Shown here: positions 24,158 through 32,396 of the stretch, piece after piece
Layout: every line of letters starts with the position of its first letter
Numbering within the stretch: position 1 is the stretch's first letter
From: Stieleria tagensis
Lineage (GTDB): Bacteria > Planctomycetota > Planctomycetia > Pirellulales > Pirellulaceae
DNA length: 64,000 nt
NCBI RefSeq assembly: GCF_024129865.1
Contig: NZ_JAMYFE010000030.1
Location: 120,392-184,391 of the forward strand
Direction of reading: 5' to 3'
Program-made: the position numbers and the translations under genes
The notes under the pieces: generated by a model
What the model saw: only the letters and a program-made list of their open reading frames with translations
Database searches by the model: none
Told to the model about the DNA's origin: nothing

Positions 24158-25618
24158 TCACGACAGCGGTGGCAGTCCTGTGACGTGATACTCGCTTGGC
24201 TTCCCGGTGTAGCCACGTTTGGTCTGCTTCAAGAGTTCGAAGACGCTGGCCCGTTTTTCTTTGCCGTGTTGATCCTTGCGGGAGATGAATTGGTCCGCCA
24301 GCTGATAAAGCTGCTTCCGATGGATCTTGAGCAGGAATCGCTTCTCAAGGATCTCTTGCAACTGAAGATGCGTCATGAGGATCGTTTCAGTCTCGCCGAA
24401 CTGCGCCACGCGGTATTGATAGTGAAGCATGACGGCAAGCACAAACGGCAAGCCTCGATTGCCCGTGGACCATTCGACCTTTTCGGATAGCTGGGAAACA
24501 CTCAACTCGTTGGAGTGTTTCTCTGCTTCTGGAGCCAATAATTTTTCTAGCTCTTCAGTGGATTGAAGAAGGCCTTCGAGAGCCGGATGCATTTTCTTGG
24601 TAGATGCTTTGCTGGAATGGTCCGTAATGGAGTGGATCTTTCCTTCTTCAAAATCACGTTCGGTTCGGAGGATACAGTCGTCGAGTTCATTGATGATTTG
24701 CTCGCTTGAACTGCTGAATACCCCCTCAAACCCATTCAACCAAGCATTCATGATCTCGCGGATTCGATCACTCGGGATGCCCTTTGCTATTAGGTAGGCA
24801 ACTGGCTTGACTTGCAGACAATTCCTTTGCCCCGCTCGGACGATAGGCCACCGCTTTCGGATAACGTTGAGATACCAATCGTTGCTTTCCGGTGGCAGGT
24901 TCATGTCTCCGTAACCACGCGAAGGCATTTCCTTTGGCTTCCCTTGAACTGAGAGGTGCCGTGGCGACTCAGAAATCAGCACGCCTCCCAAAGCCGAAAG
25001 AAGCCAAGCGGGAGCCTCCGGAAGATCTGTCACTCGATCGGGTTTCCCGAGTGATCGGTACAAGCCGCTGCAATCCCATTGGTAGTAATTCCCGTCGCGG
25101 TGAAGTGTGCCGGGTGCCGCGACTTGTCCGCGACGAGATCTAACGTCAATGCATTGAAACGCTTCGAGCCCCTTGAATTGGCACAATGGTTTGTTCAGAA
25201 CTCGCGTTCCATCTGACAAGCGGAAGTAGAGGTGATAGTGGTGTGGCTCCTTGCTGCCCGAAACACACGTGAACGTCGGCGGCAGTTTCATTCCATGCTC
25301 TCGCTGCATTGCTTCAAGACTGGCGTGCCCGCTTGGTCCGTCAATATCCAGAATGAGTTGATTGTCCGGGCAGATTCCTACCCCCGCATCGGGCCAGCGG
25401 TGCCACCACTTTCCGAGCTGTTCTAGATCTGTGGTCGCTAGATCAAGGTATCGAGAAATTCGCGGATGCTTTCCTGGTGAATGACACTCACCCGGACACG
25501 AGCAAGTCGTGTCGAGCAGAGGGTAGTACGGGAAAACGCGAAAGCCCATGTTGGCAAGTTCGCACGCGGCGCTGTGGCCGGATTGGTCAGAGCGACCGGA
25601 GAGAGGATCATTCGTCAT
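24158..25618 (-). CDS. Prim-Pol (bifunctional DNA primase/polymerase) protein
   Basis: A 486-residue protein from ATG 25618. The first 200 residues match the archaeo-eukaryotic-type Prim-Pol domain: FRVFPYYPL, SPGKHPRIS, WWHRWPDAGVGI, then LILDIDGPSGHASLEAM with the catalytic Asp pair, and SGSKEPHHYHLYFR. A Cys/His segment (CSCPGECHSPG) near residue 40 is typical of the family in plasmids and phages. The rest contains a primase C-terminal-like helical region (YLIAKGIPSDRIREIMNAWL) and a C-terminal winged-helix-like end. With the D5-type helicase it forms a replication module. It is transcribed in the same direction but 4.8 kb apart. Confidence 0.87.
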   Translation of the reverse strand: MTNDPLSGRSDQSGHSAACELANMGFRVFPYYPLLDTTCSCPGECHSPGKHPRISRYLDLATTDLEQLGKWWHRWPDAGVGICPDNQLILDIDGPSGHASLEAMQREHGMKLPPTFTCVSGSKEPHHYHLYFRLSDGTRVLNKPLCQFKGLEAFQCIDVRSRRGQVAAPGTLHRDGNYYQWDCSGLYRSLGKPDRVTDLPEAPAWLLSALGGVLISESPRHLSVQGKPKEMPSRGYGDMNLPPESNDWYLNVIRKRWPIVRAGQRNCLQVKPVAYLIAKGIPSDRIREIMNAWLNGFEGVFSSSSEQIINELDDCILRTERDFEEGKIHSITDHSSKASTKKMHPALEGLLQSTEELEKLLAPEAEKHSNELSVSQLSEKVEWSTGNRGLPFVLAVMLHYQYRVAQFGETETILMTHLQLQEILEKRFLLKIHRKQLYQLADQFISRKDQHGKEKRASVFELLKQTKRGYTGKPSEYHVTGLPPLS

Positions 25619-26120
25619 TGACCTTGTTCCAGTGAATAGGGAAACAAGGCGAACGACCGGAGGGGCGTAGTCCGAGAGACGCCCCCTCCAGCCGCTTGAA
25701 TCTTTCGATTCATCGATCATGTGTTTTGAAATACTCGGTGCATTCCCAACCACGCCGCTCGCCAAAACAGCCGTGATTGGTCCGGAGTAGTTTTGCTCGG
25801 GGTCTGCGCATCAAACCAACGGCTAGGAATCCCCCAGTTTTTTTCGTTGCAAGACACGCCAAAACCTCGCTCCGGCGTCGGCCGCCGGTGCATGCTGGCA
25901 ATCTGTTTAGCGTTTAGTCCTTGCTGCCACACAAACACGGTGGCAGCTGGCGAGCTGCGAAGCCGGTTGCCTGCATATATCGTCAAATATCGACAACGCT
26001 CCACATCTTCAGGAACACAATTGCAACCGTCTCCCGTTCAGTTCCTCATTTCGCTAGAATTTGGAGAGTTGTCGCGGGCGTCCGCAACAACACGAGTGAT
26101 GCAATTTCGTTGGCAATGGT
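25619..26120. other. Divergent region before the methyltransferase
   Basis: About 500 bases between Prim-Pol (minus) and the methyltransferase (plus). Frames here are short and unsupported. It must hold promoters for both. The plus-strand start region of the methyltransferase lacks a clear ribosome binding site, so its true N-terminus could lie slightly different from the GTG used. Confidence 0.45.
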
Positions 26121-29100
26121 GTGCTTCTTAAACAAGCTGCAGAGTGGCTGGGATGGCCGACCCCAAAGCTAATCCTTGACCCTACGGGCGAAGGTGCGAG
26201 CGTCTGTGCGCAGACTGCGAAACAGAAAATCGGGAAATCGTTATCTCGGGATTTTCCGTCGATTGAGGTAAATACCGGAATTCTCACTACTGAGCCGTTT
26301 GGTGATACGAGCGTCTCGCCGCTTGCAATCGTGTGCGAGTTCCCATCAGGAGCGAGCGACGAAGCTCTTCGCGAAGCTCAACGGCTTGCATGGAATTTTT
26401 CGCGAGCTTCAATACTTGTAACATTGGAGCCGCATCGTTTGATGGCGTGGTCTTGCTTACAAGACCCGCAGCAAGACGAGTCATCGCTAATAGTTTGCGA
26501 ACACAATGATGATGGGAACACAGGCGGGTCTCCGAGTTCGGATCAAGAACGCATTCGCCAGCTTCTCCACTGGGTAAGCTTGATTACAGGCAGCTTGCAA
26601 AGCCAACTACCAAGCCAGTTTCCGATGGATGGGCGCGCGGATTCGCTTCTGCTGAAGAATTTGAAGCATGTTCGTGGCGAGCTCTTGGCGCAATCACTAC
26701 CACGTGATTTCTGCCACGACCTTCTTGCTCGAATCATATTCACGCAGTTTTTATTCCACCGCAAAGACAGTCGTGGCAATCCGTTCTTCAGTAAAACGAT
26801 GCTGTCGAACCGATGCGAAGGAGCGTTGTCGCGTGTTCACGCGAATCTAGGGTCGATTCTGTCGGACAAGGAAGAAACCTACGCTCTGTTTCGCTGGATG
26901 GATGGACGTTTTAACGGCGACCTTTTTCCCGGAAAAGCAGACCAAACCGACGCTGAAAGAGATGCGGCTTGGCGGACAGAAAAAGATGTAGTATCGGACG
27001 ATCATCTTAAGTTGTTGGCGGATATGGTATCGGGAACAGTCGACACGACGGATCGTCAACTTCTGCTGTGGCCAAGTTATTCGTTCGACACGATCCCGCT
27101 AGAATTCATCAGCAGCGTTTACGAAGAATTTTTGAATGAGGATCGTCTTGCGAACAAGGCATACTACACAAAGCCTCAACTTGTCGACTACGTCCTAGAT
27201 GCTGTCTTGCCATGGAAAGGAAAGAAATGGGACCTGCAGATTCTTGACCCAGCTTGTGGGTCAGGTATTTTTTTGGTTAAGGCGTTCCAGCGATTGATTC
27301 ATCGTTGGCGTCAAAAGAACGGACGTGATCCGTTAGTCAGTGACTTGAAGCCGATACTTGCCAACAACTTCGTTGGTGTCGACATCAATCCCGATGCGAT
27401 ACGGGTTGCGTGCTTTAGTCTGTACCTTGCGATGGCAGACGCGATCGACCCCAAGCATTACGTGACGCGTGAAAAAGTGTTCCCGCGTTTAAGAGGTACA
27501 CGACTATTCCAGGCGGATTTCTTTAACGAAGACGCCGCAGGGTTGAACACTGCGGTCGATGCGAAATCCTACGATCTCGTAATCGGCAACCCACCATGGG
27601 GTGAGGGGTCAACACGCGACACGTCGGAATCGATCGCGGTTGTTCGTCCGGCATCCGGGCGCCGAAAAGAAAAGGTGGTCGAGATGTCTCGGGCCGAAGC
27701 TTGGGCAGAACAAAACGACTGGACGATATCAAATCTCGACATAGGTCCTTTGTTCATCTCGAAGGGATTGCAGTTAGTCAAAAGCTCAGGTCGAGTAGCT
27801 ATGGTTCAGCCAGCTCCGCCTTGGCTTTATCAGCGTGGCAATCCAGCGCTTCAAATACGAAAGAAGCTCTTTGAGTCTTTCACCGTTGAGGAAGTCACCA
27901 ACCTGTCAGCACTTCGGCGCGAAATGTTTGCGGATGTGATCGGTCCATCCTGTGTAATGGTTGCTGGTCGCAACCAACCGAAGCCTGATTCCCAGTTCTA
28001 CTACTTTACTCCAAAGCCATTGCGTCTGGCTGATTCATCTGTCGTCGTTACGATCGAACCAAGCGATGTCAATCGAATTACACACTTGGAGGCTGCAAAC
28101 GATCCGTTGATTTGGTCGGTGTTAGCCTTGGGTGGACAGCGTGATTTGCAATTGATTCGACGCTTGAAACGCTATTCAACGCTGGCGAAGTTAAAGAGGT
28201 CGGGAGAGGTGAAGACATGTCTTGGCGTGATTCCTGGACGAAGTCGCCAAAGAGTGGAGGAGGAATTGCGGGGTAAAAGATATTTTGATGAAGCGAATTT
28301 CCCCGACGATGTGTTTTTGGAAATGGACGCGAATCAGAGCGAACCTTGGGACGAGCCACTGGTTACCGACAATTACTCCACTGACTTCTCTGCATTCAAG
28401 AACCCGCAACTCCTGATCAAAGGTAGTTTTGTTTCTTCTCGCAATCGTTTTCGGGCTGCACGTGTTCGCTCGAGCGACCCAGAATGGGGACTTGTATGCA
28501 AGAAGACGTATGTGACTGTTCGTGACATGACAACGAACGCAAACCATATCGACGCCGCGTGCCTTGCTTACAACAGTCTTTTCGCTACGTACTTTCTGTT
28601 TATGACGAGCAGTCGGCTCGGACACTACATTACAGAAGTTCCGGTGAAAGAGTTGCTAAATTTACCGCTGCCCGAATTATCGGCGGACATTCATCAGTTC
28701 GACTCCTTTGAACAAATCGACGAAGCAGTTCGCTCTGCGCTTTCACTGACCAAAGCCGATCAAATAATCATCGATGAGTTCCTGAATCTGAGTTTGCACG
28801 ATGCGATTCGGAAGACTCCAGGCCCGTCGCGTCAGCCAACGCATCGACACGGCGATACGCTGGAGCTCAATCAGTTCGCTGAAACATTCATCAAAGTGAT
28901 GAAGAGTACGTTTGGCAGAGCAAAGCATGTTTCAGCGACCGTGTATCGCGAGCCCAATGGTGGTGGATTGCTGCCCTGTCGCATGATTACCATTCATCTC
29001 GGAAAGAAGCAGCGTCCACTTGTAAAACACGAAGAAGCATCTGCTAGCGGGTTGCTGGATCAGCTTTCCGAGTTTCATCGCGATGTATTGAAGAAGAAGG

Positions 29101-29309
29101 GACGCGCTTCCAGTGCATCCGGCATTGGGTTTCAGCGGGTGGCATTTCTGCTCCATTCATCCACTGGAAGCGAAGGATATGTGCAGAACTTAACGATCAT
29201 CAAACCAGATGAATATCGCTACTGGACTCAGACACAAGCAATGCGAGATGCCGACGATCTTGCCGCGTCGATCGTCAACGCTGCACAGTTGGCGGGTAAG
29301 AATAAGTGA
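26121..29309 (+). CDS. Eco57I-like N6-adenine DNA methyltransferase (1062 aa)
   Basis: A large class I DNA methyltransferase. The catalytic domain holds AYYTKPQLVDYVLD near 348, motif I DPACGSG at 376-382, VGVDINPDAIRVACFSLY, and motif IV GNPPWG at 489-494, the layout of the Eco57I/type IIG and related N6-adenine enzymes. About 340 residues lie N-terminal to it (PLAIVCEFPSG...AQRLAWNFSRASILVTLEP), and about 400 C-terminal to it, likely target recognition and an unknown end domain. I do not see a clear PD-(D/E)XK motif in the N-terminal part, so nuclease activity probably comes from the next gene, whose GTG overlaps this stop (GTGA). The start at GTG 26121 is uncertain. Confidence 0.85.
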   Translation: MLLKQAAEWLGWPTPKLILDPTGEGASVCAQTAKQKIGKSLSRDFPSIEVNTGILTTEPFGDTSVSPLAIVCEFPSGASDEALREAQRLAWNFSRASILVTLEPHRLMAWSCLQDPQQDESSLIVCEHNDDGNTGGSPSSDQERIRQLLHWVSLITGSLQSQLPSQFPMDGRADSLLLKNLKHVRGELLAQSLPRDFCHDLLARIIFTQFLFHRKDSRGNPFFSKTMLSNRCEGALSRVHANLGSILSDKEETYALFRWMDGRFNGDLFPGKADQTDAERDAAWRTEKDVVSDDHLKLLADMVSGTVDTTDRQLLLWPSYSFDTIPLEFISSVYEEFLNEDRLANKAYYTKPQLVDYVLDAVLPWKGKKWDLQILDPACGSGIFLVKAFQRLIHRWRQKNGRDPLVSDLKPILANNFVGVDINPDAIRVACFSLYLAMADAIDPKHYVTREKVFPRLRGTRLFQADFFNEDAAGLNTAVDAKSYDLVIGNPPWGEGSTRDTSESIAVVRPASGRRKEKVVEMSRAEAWAEQNDWTISNLDIGPLFISKGLQLVKSSGRVAMVQPAPPWLYQRGNPALQIRKKLFESFTVEEVTNLSALRREMFADVIGPSCVMVAGRNQPKPDSQFYYFTPKPLRLADSSVVVTIEPSDVNRITHLEAANDPLIWSVLALGGQRDLQLIRRLKRYSTLAKLKRSGEVKTCLGVIPGRSRQRVEEELRGKRYFDEANFPDDVFLEMDANQSEPWDEPLVTDNYSTDFSAFKNPQLLIKGSFVSSRNRFRAARVRSSDPEWGLVCKKTYVTVRDMTTNANHIDAACLAYNSLFATYFLFMTSSRLGHYITEVPVKELLNLPLPELSADIHQFDSFEQIDEAVRSALSLTKADQIIIDEFLNLSLHDAIRKTPGPSRQPTHRHGDTLELNQFAETFIKVMKSTFGRAKHVSATVYREPNGGGLLPCRMITIHLGKKQRPLVKHEEASASGLLDQLSEFHRDVLKKKGRASSASGIGFQRVAFLLHSSTGSEGYVQNLTIIKPDEYRYWTQTQAMRDADDLAASIVNAAQLAGKNK

Positions 29310-29968
29310 CGCGCAACCCAACCTTCAGCGAGATCGTTTGGCCGAACGATCCGGATAGTCACGAATTGGCAATTCAATGGGCTGGCGAGATTACCGTCCA
29401 GGCACTTAATTGGATTTGGCGTGCCTTTGACGTGTTGTATTCTGACTATCTTTCAGGAATCGACATGCGGCAACCGTTGGAGCAATTGGAGAGAGATTTG
29501 GTCAGGCACCACCACCAACAGATAATTGTTCTCTACGCGAGAGAAACCGATGGGTTCGCTTCATTCACACCCCATCATGAATGGCCGGAAATGGAATCGC
29601 GATCCGAGGCATCTGCGCAACCGCCATCGAATGACATCGCCTTTGTAGCGACTTCATCGAATCAGCGATGGGCCTTGGCTGTCGAGGCGAAGGTGTTGCC
29701 AACTAAAGGTGAGCTCTACCGCTATATGAATGATGTCAACGATAAGTTCGTGACGGGAATCGCTAGTCCTTTCGTGGACGTCGGGGCAATGATCGGTTAC
29801 TTGTTGTGCGACGACGCCGAAACCGTTTTCGCTGGAATTGAAAAACGCTTGAAACAGAAACTAGAGTCGCCGCCTGAGTTTGCGTCGCGAGCACACCGCA
29901 CATCTCAACACGAGCGTGCCCACGCTCCTGATATATGCCTCCATCACATGATTATGGTATGCGTGTAA
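29306..29968 (+). CDS. Probable PD-(D/E)XK nuclease partner of the methyltransferase
   Basis: A 220-residue protein with a GTG start that overlaps the methyltransferase stop by three bases, so the two are translationally coupled. The centre has D110 followed by the VEAKV segment (Glu127, Lys129): NDIAFV, then WALAVEAKV. This is a PD-(D/E)XK-like active site in the usual strand context. The N-terminal half is helical, the end is His/Cys-rich (HDICLHHM-like). No family name is known to me. The pair is most simply a two-gene restriction-modification or related defence system. It ends 58 bases from the convergent DUF3800 gene. Confidence 0.68.
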   Translation: MTRNPTFSEIVWPNDPDSHELAIQWAGEITVQALNWIWRAFDVLYSDYLSGIDMRQPLEQLERDLVRHHHQQIIVLYARETDGFASFTPHHEWPEMESRSEASAQPPSNDIAFVATSSNQRWALAVEAKVLPTKGELYRYMNDVNDKFVTGIASPFVDVGAMIGYLLCDDAETVFAGIEKRLKQKLESPPEFASRAHRTSQHERAHAPDICLHHMIMVCV

Positions 29969-30026
29969 AACCTTCAATTGAACGACTACCCAGACTGACT
30001 GGCCGCCTCGCCGCATAGTTTGAGGA

Positions 30027-31775
30027 TCATTTCGAAAGTTCCTCGCCGTCAAGCAGGTTCTGCACGACTTCTTCTCGGCTTTCGCCGGTGTAAAGATTGC
30101 CGTCAGGAAGTACTCGAGCAACGTATTGCCCGGACGATGCAAGTAGCGAAGCAAACTCAACGTCACCATGTTGGTGTCGTTGGAAGATCAGGTCGCCTGC
30201 GCCAGACAAAAAGGCTCGCTCGATTCTCGACATCACTTGAGACAAGCCTTCCCGTAGGTGTTTAACGCTTGTTGGCTTAGGCTCCAGCAACGGCGAATCA
30301 AAAACGTATACGAGATCTGTGTGCTTGGCATAGAAGTCCAGCAGCTCCAAAATTTGCGTAAGCTGTGGTACGTCAAACCGTTCTACATGGAATGATTCCG
30401 TCCAAGATTCATCACGGCACGCAGAGAGAAATTCCTCTGCGGTTTGCTCCCGTGTGAACAATGTAACGAAACAACCATGTTCAGCGTTGTCTTCAAACGA
30501 TCGGATAAACAGCGGAGAGTCCGTCTTGTCGCCTATTGGAACAAATAATGGGAGATCAATTTTGACGCGTTGCCCGTTGTGAGGCTTCGTATCGCCATCG
30601 ACGACGGGAAAGACTGGCATCTCAGGAACGATAGGGCGTCGTGCACTTGATTGCGTGTCAGACACCGACTCATCGCCAAGAAGCCCTCGTATCGCCGCAA
30701 AACTCTTGGTCATCGTCCGTTGCGATAGAATCGGCCACGTTAACTTTGGATTATCAGGTAAGACCAGCGCAGGAAGGACGAATTCAGCTAGATTGCGTTC
30801 GACGTCTGTTAAGTCGGTGCCGTTCGTGATCTTTTTGAATAGGTAGTTAACGGTTCCAGCCAAGAAGTCCGCGGATTGCATGATCGGGTTAACTCTAGTG
30901 GCGATCTCAAACATTGGAATGTTCTTAATTTTTGCGATGCTTACGTCTGTATGCGGAAGGGAAATCGCACTGTCTTTTGCCGTCAAGAACATGTCAAAAA
31001 CAGCTTCGTAGCCTGCTTGGTAGTGAGCCTGTTCATCGTGAACAAGCTTAGAAATATTCACAGAACAGTTCTGCGCATTGTGTTCAACGAGCATTAGAAA
31101 GCTGACAAGGCACGGGAGGTTTAGCGTGCCAGCAGCTCCGTTCCAGAGTTTGGCGGACTCAATTTCTGGTCGCGCGATCTCATCTATTCGCGGCAAAGCG
31201 CCTGCGAGAGCATCGGCCAGTTCCGAATTGATACCCGACCTCACTGAGTCGCAGATTCGATCCAGGATCTCACGCAAGGAGTCTGTTGACGGATTTCGAT
31301 AGACGTTCGCAAAATCGTCAAGAATTCCCTGTGACAACTGGTCATAGAGCGTGTTCGCGATTTCATTCTTGGTGACCGTGTCACCGGTGAACCGCATCGC
31401 GAACTTTTCATTGGTATCGGGATCCAAAAAGGTTTCCACCATCTTGGCGGCGACACAGTATCTCTTCTCGGCGACCAGAAAAATGGGAAGGCATCCGCTG
31501 CGCCCCATGAATTCAAACAATGATGTCAGTCGTCGCAGCCCTCGGTTTGTTCGAAGAAGTGTCGTTGATTTAGCTTCGCCAGCATCAAGAGGCGTCTTGC
31601 CCACGTGGTTGTCAGGAACGTATTCCGCGCGGATTTTCTCAAGCTCCACGGATACTGACACCAAAGACGATTCTGGGATAAACCACCCTGCCAAAACGTA
31701 AAATGGCTGATCTTTATCAATGTAGTTAGGGCCCGAGTTTCCGGATTCGTCACAGTAAAGGGCAAATGTATCCAT
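30027..31775 (-). CDS. DUF3800 protein with SseB-like C-terminal domain
   Basis: A 582-residue soluble protein. Residues 1 to about 330 match DUF3800, an RNase H-fold family common in phages and islands: LYCDESGNSG at 7-16, the FYVLAGWFI strand, a later KLVHDEQ acidic site and QSADFLAGTVNY near 320. These acidic residues fit a metal-dependent nuclease-like site. From about 410 on is a separate domain (IDLPLFVPIGDKTDS, FVTLFTREQTAEEF, YVFDSPLLE) that resembles SseB N-terminal domains. The final 60 residues are a small beta unit. It is convergent with the methyltransferase/nuclease pair, and belongs to the cargo rather than replication genes. Confidence 0.78.
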   Translation of the reverse strand: MDTFALYCDESGNSGPNYIDKDQPFYVLAGWFIPESSLVSVSVELEKIRAEYVPDNHVGKTPLDAGEAKSTTLLRTNRGLRRLTSLFEFMGRSGCLPIFLVAEKRYCVAAKMVETFLDPDTNEKFAMRFTGDTVTKNEIANTLYDQLSQGILDDFANVYRNPSTDSLREILDRICDSVRSGINSELADALAGALPRIDEIARPEIESAKLWNGAAGTLNLPCLVSFLMLVEHNAQNCSVNISKLVHDEQAHYQAGYEAVFDMFLTAKDSAISLPHTDVSIAKIKNIPMFEIATRVNPIMQSADFLAGTVNYLFKKITNGTDLTDVERNLAEFVLPALVLPDNPKLTWPILSQRTMTKSFAAIRGLLGDESVSDTQSSARRPIVPEMPVFPVVDGDTKPHNGQRVKIDLPLFVPIGDKTDSPLFIRSFEDNAEHGCFVTLFTREQTAEEFLSACRDESWTESFHVERFDVPQLTQILELLDFYAKHTDLVYVFDSPLLEPKPTSVKHLREGLSQVMSRIERAFLSGAGDLIFQRHQHGDVEFASLLASSGQYVARVLPDGNLYTGESREEVVQNLLDGEELSK

Positions 31776-32009
31776 AGTCTTGAATCCTGATCTAAGAAGT
31801 CAGCGATATAGTGACACGGTTGACCCCACCACGTTCGCCTTGCAGATCTTACAATGAATCGTTTAGCACCGGACTTGCCAGATAGTGGTAGGACAGTTCC
31901 GGGCACGGCGGGAGTCGTTCTTTGGGGGAGAAGAAAAGGAAAACTACCCGGACAGCCCGGACAAAGAACGCTGAGCCTTGGCCAGCAGCCATTTTCCTTG
32001 TGCGAGCAG

Positions 32010-32058
32010 GCCTCGGAGGCGGGTTGCCCGCTGGGAGCGGGCAATCCGCCTCCGAGGC
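32010..32058. repeat. 22-bp-stem hairpin near the right island end
   Basis: GCCTCGGAGGCGGGTTGCCCG-C (32010-32031) pairs with 32037-32058; one G-T wobble, five-base loop TGGGA. No T run follows. It stands next to the right box pair (32064-32083), 86 bases before attR. The region 31776-32143 around it has no gene. Confidence 0.88.
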
Positions 32059-32063
32059 TCCGT

Positions 32064-32083
32064 GTTACAACGGGCGTTGCAAC
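32064..32083 (+). repeat. Right GTTACAAC / GTTGCAAC box pair
   Basis: GTTACAAC, spacer GGGC, then GTTGCAAC. The same boxes and spacing occur at the left end (16317-16336), in the opposite order. Candidate binding sites for integrase or its directionality factor. Confidence 0.5.
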
Positions 32084-32143
32084 AAGCAAAACGGTCTTGC
32101 CGCAAAGTCTTTCTCCGTAATGCTTTGCCGCCCTCCCCGCACC

Positions 32144-32200
32144 GGATTCAAAATCCAGTTGGAGCAATCCAGTGAGGGTTCGAGTCCCTCCTTCGGTACT
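32144..32200 (+). repeat. attR: right 57-bp direct repeat (tRNA-Leu 3' fragment)
   Basis: Exact copy of 16108-16164. It lacks the tRNA 5' half, so it is not a functional tRNA. It is followed directly by chromosomal DNA with the poly-T terminator. Confidence 0.95.
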
Positions 32201-32209
32201 CATTGCGAG

Positions 32210-32246
32210 AAAAGGACTTTGGTCGTTTGGCCAGAGTCCTTTTTTT
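32210..32246 (+). terminator. Intrinsic terminator, probably the original tRNA-Leu terminator
   Basis: AAAAGGACTTTGG (32210-32222) pairs with CCAGAGTCCTTTT (32231-32243), followed by a run of T. It begins ten bases after attR, just where a tRNA-Leu terminator would lie in the uninterrupted chromosome. Confidence 0.85.
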
Positions 32247-32396
32247 GTGGCTCCACCGAACCATCCGTGCCGCTCCATCGCCGCGACTCTCTCAAGGGAA
32301 TCGCCTGGGTCGGTTGGAAGGTGAAAACAAGAAAGTTTTTGATTTCCCTGTAACAATGGACTCCTACGCTCGGGTTGCTGGTAGGAGAACATTGAT

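Larger units (their letters stand above)
16108..32200. mobile_element. 16-kb integrative genomic island in tRNA-Leu
   Basis: The two ends are a perfect 57-bp direct repeat that includes the anticodon-to-3' part of tRNA-Leu. The integrase gene is next to the intact tRNA and points toward it, as in many tRNA-targeted elements. Inside are excisionase, two replication proteins (D5-type primase-helicase and Prim-Pol), a serine recombinase, small acidic proteins, restriction-modification genes and DUF3800. There are no capsid, tail or conjugation genes, so it resembles an integrative plasmid or a phage-satellite-like element rather than a prophage or ICE. Left of the repeat, the tRNA 5' half and its promoter are chromosomal; right of it the old tRNA terminator and the sigma/kinase genes resume. 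Confidence 0.92.

Noticed and set aside
32141..32200. Second tRNA-Leu gene
   Set aside because: Only the 3' part is present; the D arm and 5' acceptor strand are missing, so it is an attachment-site copy.
16108..32200. Prophage
   Set aside because: No capsid, terminase, portal, tail or lysis genes are present.
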